The notes beneath the pieces are model-generated. The model did not search any database. It saw only the letters and a program-made list of their open reading frames with translations, and was not told the DNA's origin. A DNA stretch of 64,000 nt from Lingula anatina (taxonomy: Eukaryota > Brachiopoda > Lingulata > Lingulida > Lingulidae): assembly GCF_001039355.2 (NCBI RefSeq), contig NW_019775419.1:62001-126000 (forward strand), given 5' to 3'. Shown piece by piece: positions 22,677-34,514 of the stretch. The position numbers were made by a program, and so were the translations under genes. The stretch's first letter is position 1. Each line of letters opens with the position of its first letter.

Positions 22677-23054
22677 AGATGCATACAAAGTCAATTTTTT
22701 GTCACAAAAACCAACCAAATGCCAGCATATAGTTTCAAGTAGTATAACTAAGAGAAGTACCAAAAGGCATTGTTTAATTTTACCCGAAAATGATGTTTGA
22801 ACAGATTTTTCTGCTGGCATTCTAAGCTGTATGTCAATGGGGTAGGAAAGTAGGTCACGGAAGTAGGTTAAATTTACAACCATAAATTTAGAGAAAGGAG
22901 CAGTCTAAAGGTCTTTTTATGGCTGATCGAGTGATCTATTCAGTTTATTCCTTGGCATGTCAAATTTATTTGAGCCATATAAGAATCTAGTAGAAGTGGT
23001 TTACATGTGTTACTGGGAATCCACACTCCACTGATGCTCGGTTCGTATGTACCT
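22677..23054. mobile_element. 378-bp TTAA-flanked insertion present in one copy only
   Basis: Left copy: TTAA (22673-22676), element, TTAA (23055-23058). Right copy: single TTAA at 27060-27063 with the same flanks. Ends AGATGCATACAAA and (inverted) AGGTACATACGAA match at 10 of 13. TTAA duplication suggests a piggyBac-type non-autonomous element. A deletion between TTTAA repeats is the alternative. Confidence 0.55.
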
Positions 23055-25206
23055 TTAAGACTAATTGTGGAGATATATCCGTTTTGTGAAACTGCCTCAG
23101 ATGACTAAACAAGCGCTGGCTCTTTAATAGTATATACTTGTATAGCAGTAGGTCTAGCGAAACGCCTTGTTAAAGAAGCTACATTTAGCTCAGTAATCAC
23201 TCACCAGCCTAAGTAGTCAGTCTAACCCTCAAAACCAAACTTACATCACGGTTTATCTTATCCGCAGTTTCGTTACACGCAATCAAGCCAAATCAATACT
23301 TTCGCATTCTTGGTATCTGAAACAGATTTGTGAGTCTGCAGTGTAATACCAGAAGAACATACGACAAATTGAGGGCTTACTAGTGCTTATGTTTGACTCG
23401 TCAATGTTGGCTCTTGTGGTGATCTGGGGGATTTGTTGCGGTCAGTCAATCAGAGCTGGTCAATCAGAAGGCCATGACATTTGTCCAAATGGTATTATGA
23501 ACATGTAGCAGGAGTGTGATTTTTTGCCAAAAGGCCAAATTCGTGTATTTGCACTCATTAACCGTTATGGCATTGGCGGTTATGAAGTGAAAAAGTTTTT
23601 TTTTAATTTTAAGCAAGCATGTTAACTTCATATTGATTGTAAAGCAACTTTTATTGGCAATAAGAGGATTCACTGAACATACTTCAGCTTGAATAACTAT
23701 TAACTTGGAATCTTTTCAAAACAAGGATAATCAGAAAAAAATATACAGTTATGAGTAAATCTGGGCCGTAAGTGCATCATACTCGTAACTGCCCCCTTTC
23801 CTAAAAATATAATAATATAGCGTCTTTGCAACTTCAATTTCGGATAAAAAATAAAATGTATGTTTAAGAAAGATTAAAATGGTTTAGTGATTAGAAATTG
23901 CAGCAGTTGTTCCCAGCAATTTCCTTATGACACAATCATTTGGCTTCAGCCAATCTCAACAAAAGCAATCGTGAAGATAACTCCCCCTCCCCCCCCCCCA
24001 CACACACACATAGAACCCCTCTTTCAAACGTATATGCATACATGTATGCAATTCTGACCCAGACTATTGCATGTTATATAATAAAGAAAAAAATATATTT
24101 GAAAAAATCTTTAGAGAAGAATGTACGTGTCAAAATCGAGTGAAGTGTCCTCATTTATCTTAGGTAAACTAAACCTAGTAGACACGCCTCCTCCCGTTGT
24201 CAGGAAACTGAGGGTCCGTGTGACAGAAAGTCCGCTCTGCATATAGTTATGATGGTTAGGGTTAGTCTGACCTAAGTGGATCAAAATGTAGGGTGAGGCT
24301 CACCTGTGCAAAATAATGGGAAACGGACTCTCTGTCACGGGGGACTTTTTGGTACATGGCACCGGCGTCTAGTAGAGTGCAGTGACGCTGGTGGTTGTAG
24401 GTGTACGTTTTTTAAACAAGTAATTCAGGTTAACTAATTTGCACTCGGCGTGAGTCCCCGGAGAATTGGATAGATGGAAGTAGACCCATAGTGTCGATGG
24501 GTACGAGGTCGTCATGAAAGGAAAAACTGAAATCGGTCAATATATATATATTATTTATAAAATTCTTATTAGGCTAGCCTATCATCCACATAGGGGGTTT
24601 ATGACAAGGGACTGTACTTATTTTGTACTCCTTTTGCTTGGGCGACTCGTAGGACAAACCAGCATTATCATCAGGTGACTAACGGCAGAGTATGGTAAAT
24701 TAGGACGCATCCAATTGCTTCAAAAATGCAAAGAGGATACGTTAATATTTTACACTTTGAATTTCAACAACTTTCATGACAATTATTTTCACCATAATAG
24801 AACTTATTGCTTTACATATATTAAAATAGTAAAATAGTAAAGGCATGTCATGTATGCCATTTTTATAACCGAGATGATTTTTCTGGGCATTTCATCATTT
24901 TCCCTTTATCGCCTGGGTTAAGTGTATTCCCTTCCCAAAAAATGCTGAGAAACTCGCCATCTATGAAGCTATTAATTCCTCATTTTTACCGTTATCAGCT
25001 AAATTCAGATGTCTTTATCTCCATTACGAGTGGCAAACAATGTAAAAGCTCAGAACCAAACGGGTTTGGACATGAAATACTTTTCTGCTAAGGTGAAAAT
25101 TATATGTCTGCTATGGAAAGATATGGCGGTCATTGTTTGACTTTAAAGAAGCAACTAAAGTGGGCAATGTCGGTCTGTGTTCAGTTCCCTCCCCCCCCCC
25201 CCCCCC

Positions 25207-25207
25207 N
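25207..25207. other. Single-n scaffold join
   Basis: One n between a poly-C contig end and a second copy of sequence beginning at 20837. A single n is a common scaffolder mark for a negative gap. Confidence 0.9.
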
Positions 25208-26375
25208 TCAAGCTCTGAGCCTCTAAAAACACCAAAGCATTAACCTTTATAAAAAGGAAAGATTTAGGACTTCGTTCGCATTTGGAAACTCCATAACTAC
25301 AGAAGGAAATGCATTGTACATATACAGATGACATTTAGAAAAAAAAAGAAGCAGAACAGAGAAATCTAATCAGCGACAAAAGTGCTTATATCCTAGGTTT
25401 ATATTTGCCAGTGCAAACAAGGCGAAATCCTGATCAAGTGTTTTATTTATTACTTGATATCGGAAATGTGAACACTTCATGTATATGTAATAACGCACGG
25501 CATTAAATCATTCTGTCCATGCTGGAAAACTTTTTTTGATTTATAGCTGATGGGCAATCAACTTTTACACGAGGTTTACAAGAGTTCATAATAGTTTACC
25601 TGTTGATGTGTCTGAAAGTAATTTTCAACATTTAAATAAAATTACGTTTCTCTACTGTGTTCACATAATAAACCAGTGTTTTAGTTGTTTAAAGGAAAAT
25701 TAAACTTTTTTGAATCAGCACGGGGATTTTCGGTTATCAGTTGGACGTTTAGCTGGTTCTCTCTAAGGATGACATGATGATCAATGGCGAGAACTCAGCT
25801 GATGTACGAAGATTTGAAATTGCTGATTGTCACTATCTATTACTACTCAGTATTAACCAATGTCACCGTTGTTTATTACCTCCGGTAACATAATTTCTGT
25901 ATCAAAAACACCTTGTGTTAACATATCTAACTTTATGTAACGCGCATATGTATATAATGTTCATACTGTAAATGTATGCCACCAGCCTATATTACATTAC
26001 ATTACAGAAACATGAGTCAATACCTTCTATATATCCTTTAGCTTGAAGCACTCATACACATACAGTACATGGTATAGACAAGTTTGTTCAGAGACATGAC
26101 GTTCTAAGCTGTGATAAGGCATTTCTAATCTTCCACTATGTAATCACAGTTAAAACAGCGCTCTACATTCAACATAGTTTTATACTCACTGTAGTTACTC
26201 GATCAGCTTACTATTGCATTGCACATCGGAGGACCACTGTTGAAACGCAGTGTCCTTCAACCGTTGAGTAAACTCGCTTAAAAAGTCAAAAAGTTTTCAT
26301 TTATGATAGATCCGGATATTTGATTTACCTGTTGACAGTTTCGTCTGTTCACATTGACAGTCTTGGTCACAACTG

Positions 26376-26409
26376 AATTACCTGTTCAGGTTTAGGTGAA
26401 CAGGTAATT
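26376..26409. repeat. Second copy of the 13-bp inverted repeat
   Basis: Same stem as 21998-22031; two or three loop bases differ. Confidence 0.85.
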
Positions 26410-26460
26410 ACCTCAGTCTTGATGATGACTTGTTAGTCCCTCTTCAAGATGTCCATTATT

Positions 26461-26770
26461 ACCTCCGCCAAGGAGGTTATGTTTTCACCCCTGTTTGTCT
26501 GTCTTTCTGTCTGTCTTTCTGTCTGTCTGTCATCAACATAACTCAAAAAGTTATGGACCGATTTTGATGAAATTTTCAGGAACTGTCAGAAGTGGGCCAA
26601 GGAAGAGATGATAAGTTTTTGGTGGTGTTCCGGATCAATAATCAATCAATAATGAATAATTAAAAATATCGAAAATTTAGGGGTGAAACGGCATTGGATG
26701 GAGACTTTGCTGCCTTGGCAGAGGTCTGCGCTCTCTGAGTGCTTTTCTAGTATTTCTAGTATTTTCTAGT
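26461..26770. mobile_element. MITE-like element with CCTCCGCCAAGG ends (right copy)
   Basis: Counterpart of 22081-22380; the right end reads GCCTTGGCAGAGGT and a CTGT-rich microsatellite is longer than in the left copy. Confidence 0.6.
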
Positions 26771-29700
26771 ATTTATCAGACAAACTCGATGTAAACCAAA
26801 CTGCAAACGGCAGTGACTTGTTTGTTTTCGCAGAACCCTAAACTGAAATACTGTTTTTTTGTTTTGTTTATTTTTTGTTATCCCCCCCCCCCCACAAAAA
26901 AAGAAAAAAAACTCAATGAACAATGCTGAATCAAGTAGGACTTCTGTTTGAACATCTTCAATCTTCCTCATGACTTTAGATTTACTCTGCTTTCTGAATA
27001 CAGCTACAACTGATGTATCTGATGAGTGTATGAACAGCGCATATTTTGGGTTGAAACGTTTAAGACTATTTGTGGAGATATATCCGTTTTGTGAAACTGC
27101 CTCAGATGACTAAACAAGCGCTGGCTCTTTAATAGTATATACTTGTATAGCAGTAGGTCTAGCGAAACGCCTTGTTAAAGAAGCTACATTTAGCTCAGTA
27201 ATCACTCACCAGCCTAAGTAGTCAGTCTAACCCTCAAAACAAAACTTACATCACGGTTTATCTTATCCGCAGTCTCGTTACACGCAATCAAGCCAAATCA
27301 ATACTTTCGCATTCTTGGTATCTGAAACAGATTTGTGAGTCTGCAGTGTAATACCAGAAGAACATACGACAAATTGAGGGCTTACTGGTACTAATGTTTG
27401 ACTCGTCAATGTTGGCTCTTGTGGTGATCTGGGGATTTGGTGCGGTCAGTCAATCAGAGCTGGTCAATCAGAAGGCCATGACATCGGTCCAAATGGTATT
27501 ATGAACATGTAGCAGGGGTGTGATTTGTTGCCAAAAAGTCAAATTTGTGTATTTGCACTCATTAACCTTTATGGCATTGGCGGTTATGAAGTGAAAAAGT
27601 TTTTTTTTTAATTTTATGCAAGCATGTTAACTTCATATTGATTGTAAAGCAACTTTTATTGGCAATAAGAGGATTCACTGAACATACTTCAGCTTGAATA
27701 ACTATTAACTTGGAATCTTTTCAAAACAAGGATAATCAGAAAAAAATATACAGTTATGAGTAAATCTGGGCATCATACTCGTAACTGCCCCCTTTCCTAA
27801 AAATATAATAATATAGCGTCTTTGCAACTTCAATTTCGGATAAAAAATAAAATGTATGTTTAAGAAAGATTAAAATGGTTTAGTGACTAGAAATTGCAGC
27901 AGTTGTTCCCAGCAATTTCCTTATGACACAATCATTTGGCTTCAGCCAATCTCAACAAAAGCAATCGTGAAGATAACTCCCCCCCCCCCCCACACACACA
28001 CACATAGAACCCCTCTTTCAAACGTATATGCATACATGTATGCAATTCTGACCCAGACTATTGCATGTTATATAATAAAGAAAAAAATATATTTGAAAAA
28101 AGCTTTAGAGAAGAATGTACGTGTCAAAATCGAGTGAAGTGTGCTCATTTATCTTACAGCGAAGTAGGTAAACTGAACCTAGACACGCCATCTCCCGGTG
28201 TCACGAAACTGAGGGTCCGTGTGACAGAAAGTCCGCTCTCCATATAGTTATAATGGTTGGGTTAGTCTGACCTAAGTGGATCAAAATCTAGGGTGAGGCT
28301 CACCTGTGCAAAATAATGGGAAACGGACTCTCTGCCACGGTGGACTTTTTGGTACATGACACCGGCGTCTTGTAGAGTGCAGTTACGCTGGTGATTGTAG
28401 GTGTACGTTTTGAAAACAAGTAATTCAGGTAAACTAATTTGCACTCGACGTGAGTCCCCGGAGAATTGGATCGATGGAATTAGACCCATAGTGTCGATGG
28501 GTACGAGGTCGTAATGAAAGGAAAAACTGAAATCGGTCAATGTATATATTATTTATAAAATTCTTATTAGGCTAGCCTATCATCCACATAGGGGTTTTAT
28601 GACAAGGGACTGTACTTCTTTTGTACTCCTTTTGTTTGGGCGACTCGTAGGACAAGCCAGCATTATCATCAGGTGACTAACCGCAAAGTATGGTAAATTA
28701 GGACGCATCCATTTGCTTCAAAAATGCAAAGAGAATACGTTAAAATTTTACACTTTGAATTTTAACAACTTTCATGACAATTATTTTCACCATTATAGAA
28801 CTTATTGCTTTACATATATTAAAACAGTAAAATAGTAAAGGCATACCATGTATGCCATTTTTACAGCCGAGATGATTTTTCTGGGCATTTCATCATTTTC
28901 CCTTTATCACCTGGGTCAAGTGTATTTCTTTCCCAAAAATGCTGAGAAAATCGCCATCTATGAAGCTATTAATTCCTCATTTTTACCGTTATCAGCTAAA
29001 TTCAGATGTCTTTATCTCCATTACGAGTGGCAAACAATGTAAAAGCTCAGAACCAAACGGGTTTGGACATGAAATACGTTTGTGCTAAGGGGAAAATTAT
29101 ATGTCTGCTATGGAAAGATATGGCGGTCATTGTTTGACTTTAAAGAAGCAACTAAAGTGGGCAATGTCGGTCTGTGTTCAGTTCCCTCCCCCCCCCCCCC
29201 CCCCGCCCCCCTTCTATTTCATGCACTTGTAACAGCGTTATATTAGGAATCTTCAGCAAAATGCAACATACATGTATTTCACGGTCATGACAAAATTGTA
29301 GAGACTTACATGTAATTCTGTTCGTGCATTACTTTCAATATCTAAGACACCTAATTTTTGGCACATCCAAATTTTGTGTAACGTGCGTGCATGTATAAAG
29401 ACACATTAAATAATTTTCTCATTAGTTTTACCTACATGTATCTCAAAAGAACTTTTTTAAAAGTTTAAAAGTCAAAAACCGTGTATGTGAAACTATATAT
29501 TTAAACACGTAACTCTGTTTAAGCAACCTCAATTCAAATTTAAACATTAATTTGATTAATTTCTTGTAGCTTTTTTTTATTTATTTAGCTAAGTAATTAA
29601 TTATTAGTAGTTATATGTAGTAATATTTACATGTACATATTCTTCTATAGAAATAAGGTTTATTAAAACTGTCGGAAGAAGGCGGTGTTTATCGTGAAAT

Positions 29701-31719
29701 TAAGTGCACTCTCAAAACATATCTGGATGAATGATACAGGACCTGGAGATTTAATTAACTCCGTTCAAGTTATAATTCATACATCCCCAGAGGGCAAAAA
29801 AAAAAAAAAAACGAATATTGAAATCAGACGCCTCTGAAATCATTATGAACTCCACATCAGTCGTTCTGGCTCGTTGCGGTTTGCTCTACTTTTTTTCCCA
29901 AGGCTCTGTCTCAGGTGTAATAATGTCTTTCAGTTATAGAAATAGTACGCAAGCCAATAATACTGCATCTTTTTTAAACACGTTTGAAAAGTAAGAGTGG
30001 TTCTCTCGCTAAGAGCGTCTGGAGGGATTTTGCATCGTACATGTAAAACGGCGAGAATGTTGCGGTTACTCCGATTTGATTATTTCAATACAACTCGTCC
30101 GCTGCACAGATTTACTCAAATTGATGGTTGAGCAAAGGTAAACAGTGAAATAAGACCAATATCTAAATCTTCAAAGTGAAATAACGGATATGCACCGGAA
30201 AGAGGATCCTTTTACGGAAATTATCTTTTCCACGACAATATTCTAGCACAATTGACTTATACATTTAAGTCACGGCTGAATCGCATCAAATTTACCCAAT
30301 TAAATTGCCAGGTGTTTTTAAAGCTTTTATTTTCACACTGTCGAGTTAATTGATTTTCATACATGCCCCAGACGTCGTAGTCCTCCCTCTACTAAAGTCC
30401 CTTCTAGCTGTTCCAAAATTGTTCGAAGAAAAGTAGCAGAAGTTTCAGACGCAATGCAAATCAGCTTCATACCGTAATTTCCAAGTCTGTCCGCTAATAG
30501 ATCTGACCTAAAACAGACTCCCCAAATATATCTGACCACGATTTGTCCAATGTTAACGCTTGGTACGTGTATATTAGTAATGAGATATGTTTCTACGTGT
30601 ATGAGATCTACACTTTTAAATGACTCTAAACATATTTTTAATATCCTCGGAGTACCAAAGGTTTTAATTCATCTTAGGCCTTTTACTAACAATCTTTATT
30701 TATCTTATTTTATTTAGTGAATTTAATAATTTATATTATTGTGCAACTATTTCAGTTGCACATAAACATTATTATTGTTAAAAATTGATGTTGACGGCGA
30801 CATTTAGAGAATGGTACTTTGGACGACATAGACAAATCGGGACAACAATTATTTTAAGTTGAAATCAAGTGATATATTTATAAGGAAGTAAAGACAAATT
30901 ATCTCTTCTTTCAAGAGATGCAAAGCCGTTGGTTTGATTGAATCACCCCCAATCACCGTTTACCATAATTTTCGAAGCTAATTTTTGTAATCTTCAAACA
31001 TACCAGTAATAATGTGAAACATATTCCTATGAGTCCGCCTTTGTTCTGCTTGATTAAGGACATGCGCAGTGGGAGCAGCTCCGACGTAAGTGTGGCCCCA
31101 GGGACAGCGCCAGTTGCGAGGGGGTTGAACAAAAGTAGCCTGAATGTACACAGAATCAGGATATTCAATACCTTAGCGTCTGTGCGTTGACATGTATGCG
31201 TATGTTTTTTTTTTACTAGAAAAAAATGTTTCTTGGCGTCCACTGAGATTGTTTTTCAAATGAGCAGGAACCCTTAAACTAACATACATGGATCTCACAA
31301 GTATTGTGAAGTATTGGTAAAGCATCTTTTACAGTTGAAAAACGGGTAATAGATTGGGGTTTTATAACTAGGCAAAGACTAGTAACAAGTATGGGCCGAA
31401 CCATGCACAAGACAGTGACCAGTATATATGTGTGCGTGCATTCAGTCTATAAAATTTAATCAAAAGGCATCTCACATAACTGAATATGGACTCGAATTGT
31501 TTCCTTTGGGATCCATCGAAGTATGCAGAAAAAGCAGGTATTAATTTCAATTACTCTTTATTGGTACGCGCCGTCGAGCGCGGAGCATAATTACCTCCTC
31601 AGCGACGAAAGTTCAGAAAACATCTAGTGCATTTTGACGTCGCAAAGGCTGGTAGACAGGGATAGCTTTCGATACCTGTTGTCAATTTATATTGAGAATT
31701 GGGGTTAGATGTGTGCCTT

Positions 31720-31827
31720 CCCAGCAATCACCGATCGTTTTATAACGTAACGATAACGTAACTGTAACGATTCTTTGGTTTTATAACGTTATGGTAACGT
31801 TATGATAACGTTCTGTGTTTTGCTGGG
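31720..31827. mobile_element. Small MITE with CCCAGCAA ends and ATAACGTTA repeats
   Basis: Ends CCCAGCAATCAC and (inverted) CCCAGCAAAACAC bound about 108 bp filled with reiterated ATAACGTTA/GTAACG units. Inverted ends plus internal iterons suggest a short non-autonomous DNA element. Confidence 0.55.
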
Positions 31828-32436
31828 TTAGTAGTGATACTAACACCTAGTGTGTTTAGAAATGAAACGCCAACGGAACAATTCTATCAGTACAATGTTG
31901 ATAAGAGATCAATTATATTTCAATTATATTTTGAAAAATTTCAATTTATATTTTAATTTTAACACACTGCATTCATTCCTTGAAAGGAGCTACCCGAATG
32001 TAAAGTTACTACATGTAGTAACTTTGCCCAACATTGGCTCCCATCTTGCAAGCTAAACATTATGACTTTGATATTGCACAGTTAGCTACAACTAAATGTT
32101 TGTTATTGACAGTACACAAGTCGTATGTCAGATAAAACTGATCTGGGTACAATTTGATTACTTATAAATATCGATATCCTAAGATTTTAAGAAAAATGTG
32201 GATTACTATTTGAATATGAGTACAAGTGGATGTGATGTTTAGGAAAGCCATATAAAAGATGATTCTGAAGTATCACAAATATTAATACTGTTACAGGTGA
32301 AGAATTTCCCTACACGCGACACAATTGTCCTACATGTACATGCATCTCATCTGCAAGATAATTCTTTGATTTCTACGCAGGTCAGGAAACTTAAGACATA
32401 TGCCGACCACCTCCGTCGTCTCTCTTTACATTTTGA

Positions 32437-32480
32437 CACCTTAAGGCGCATTGCCACTCAAGATGTGACGCCTTAAAGTG
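32437..32480. repeat. 12-bp inverted repeat
   Basis: CACCTTAAGGCG and CGCCTTAAAGTG, 11 of 12 paired, 20-nt loop. Confidence 0.6.
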
Positions 32481-32668
32481 AGAATTTTTAGCAGTCTAGC
32501 AATTTTTTACCACAGGGAGCCTATGGCATCAGTCTGTTACCAGGTCCTTCGCCATGTTAGCTTTAACTTCAAAGTCTACTGCGGCTCCGCTGATGGGTTG
32601 CTTAGATATTATATACGTGTACTAAATTAATCTGTCCCAACTGAAATAGAAAGGCGCCTATCATTTCA

Positions 32669-32881
32669 CTAATTTGCCAAAAGCAACAAATAAAGGAACC
32701 AATATCCGATATTAAAAACCACAAAACCAACGAAAAAGACGTATTTTGATGCCCTGTCCACCTTGTTGGCATCCCATGCCAGATGTTTGACCTTTGTGCT
32801 GATCACGTGGTTCTCAATCTGTACGTCCACGGAGCTGACGCTACCGTCAACCTGGTCCACTGAATCAATCGATCCAAGAAA
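32669..32881 (-). CDS. Gene C exon 8, outer copy: TM4
   Basis: 213 nt, acceptor TTTTTCAG, phase 0. FLGSIDSVDQVDGSVSSVDV, then DANKVDRASKYV and TM4 FFVGFVVFNIGYWFLYLLLL, stop after LAN. Translation identical to 34302-34514. Confidence 0.85.
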   Translation of the reverse strand, partial: FLGSIDSVDQVDGSVSSVDVQIENHVISTKVKHLAWDANKVDRASKYVFFVGFVVFNIGYWFLYLLLLAN

Positions 32882-33211
32882 CTGAAAAAGGCATAGGAAA
32901 TATTTTAAAGGTTTCGGCTCTCAAATTAACTTAAAAGGTATCTGTTTTTCGAAGACAAAGGATTCATAATTGGTTTGATATGTAGGTAATTTTCTTTTAC
33001 TGTGTTGCCTTCGTTTTTGAATCCATGATATAGAAAGAGAGGTATTAGAAGTGCACCAAGATTGAAAAAGCTTATTTAATCCCAAAAATAGCATTCTCAA
33101 GGTTGCTTATTGGGGTAACTCATGCGTTCTAGTAACCTGTATGAAAATTACCAAGTAAAATCGAAAAAAAAAGCATTTAGAAAAAAGAGAAACAACGTCT
33201 GTATTACATAC

Positions 33212-33597
33212 AGAAGTATTGGTATTCCTTTTACTTTCACCAATCAACTGTTCTGCTTCTTGCCGCCTTCTTTTTCGTTCCTTTTGCAGCAGAACATTAA
33301 CAAACGCATACTCCAAAACGGAACCAAAGACAAACAGCAGGCACATCGCCAACCACACGTCAACTGCTTTGATATAAGACACCCTGGGGAGACGCTCCTG
33401 GAGGCTGACGCTCTGGGTAGTGATGGTTAGGACGGTGATTAAGCCAATGGACACTCGGGCTGGAACTGCCACGGGGTCGATGAAGAAATTGACGAAGGAG
33501 AGGATGACGACAACTATGGTTGGTGCGTAGATGTTCAAGAGGTAAAACCGAATGTCCCGTTTTAACCGAAATTCGGCGTATATGCAGGTGTAGGCGC
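33212..33597 (-). CDS. Gene C exon 7, outer copy: TM1-TM3
   Basis: 386 nt, acceptor TTTCTTTCAG, donor GTATGT after TCT (phase 0). Same protein segment as 34845-35230; one silent-type difference seen (CTGGGG/CTGGGA). Confidence 0.85.
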
Positions 33598-33765
33598 CTG
33601 AAAGAAAAGAATGGACATGAACGAAAGGATCATCGATGTGGTTCGGGTTGTTGATATTACTATTTAACACTCGGTAAAGGTAAACATTCGTTAACAGTTC
33701 ATATACTACTGGCATTCCTCTCGCATTTAATATCTAAAACGATGTCTTAAAATTAAAAAAAAAAA

Positions 33766-34135
33766 NNNNNNNNNNNNNNNNNNNNNNNNNNNNNNNNNNN
33801 NNNNNNNNNNNNNNNNNNNNNNNNNNNNNNNNNNNNNNNNNNNNNNNNNNNNNNNNNNNNNNNNNNNNNNNNNNNNNNNNNNNNNNNNNNNNNNNNNNNN
33901 NNNNNNNNNNNNNNNNNNNNNNNNNNNNNNNNNNNNNNNNNNNNNNNNNNNNNNNNNNNNNNNNNNNNNNNNNNNNNNNNNNNNNNNNNNNNNNNNNNNN
34001 NNNNNNNNNNNNNNNNNNNNNNNNNNNNNNNNNNNNNNNNNNNNNNNNNNNNNNNNNNNNNNNNNNNNNNNNNNNNNNNNNNNNNNNNNNNNNNNNNNNN
34101 NNNNNNNNNNNNNNNNNNNNNNNNNNNNNNNNNNN
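33766..34135. other. Assembly gap (370 N)
   Basis: Run of N between a poly-A contig end and a repeat of 32503 onward. Confidence 0.98.
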
Positions 34136-34301
34136 TTTTTTACCACAGGGAGCCTATGGCATCAGTCTGTTACCAGGTCCTTCGCCATGTTAGCTTTAAC
34201 TTCAAAGTCTACTGCGGCTCCGCTGATGGGTTGCTTAGATATTATATACGTGTACTAAATTAATCTGTCCCAACTGAAATAGAAGGGCGCCTATCATTTC
34301 A

Positions 34302-34514
34302 CTAATTTGCCAAAAGCAACAAATAAAGGAACCAATATCCGATATTAAAAACCACAAAACCAACGAAAAAGACGTATTTTGATGCCCTGTCCACCTTGTT
34401 GGCATCCCATGCCAGATGTTTGACCTTTGTGCTGATCACGTGGTTCTCAATCTGTACGTCCACGGAGCTGACGCTACCGTCAACCTGGTCCACTGAATCA
34501 ATCGATCCAAGAAA
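34302..34514 (-). CDS. Gene C exon 8: TM4
   Basis: 213 nt ending at the stop codon; short hydrophilic stretch then TM4 as in the outer copy. On the contig that also carries exons 3-7. Confidence 0.88.
   Translation of the reverse strand, partial: FLGSIDSVDQVDGSVSSVDVQIENHVISTKVKHLAWDANKVDRASKYVFFVGFVVFNIGYWFLYLLLLAN

Larger units (their letters stand above)
20837..25206. repeat. Contig overlap 2, left copy (repeated at 25208-29204)
   Basis: From TCAAGCTCTGAGCCTC to a poly-C tract. The same 4 kb recurs after a single n at 25207. Differences are substitutions, small indels and a 378-bp TTAA-flanked insertion present only here. No gene seen inside. Confidence 0.88.
25208..29204. repeat. Contig overlap 2, right copy
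   Basis: Allelic-looking copy of 20837-25206. It lacks the 22677-23054 insertion and runs through the poly-C where the left copy breaks. Together the two copies fill most of the A/B to C intergenic space. Confidence 0.88.
29205..32668. other. Intergenic DNA downstream of gene C
   Basis: 3.5 kb, AT-rich. Holds the MITE at 31720-31827 and a small hairpin at 32437-32480, and should contain the 3'UTR of gene C. No coding exon recognised on either strand. Confidence 0.55.
32503..33765. repeat. Contig overlap 3, left copy (repeated at 34136-35399)
   Basis: 1.26 kb repeated almost exactly right of the N run, holding exons 7 and 8 of gene C. Left copy stops in a poly-A tract. Confidence 0.9.

Noticed and set aside
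22366-26971. Similar minus-strand frames at 22366-22584 and 26756-26971
   Set aside because: Both lie in repeat-derived, poly-C-containing allelic DNA with low-complexity text; not a gene.
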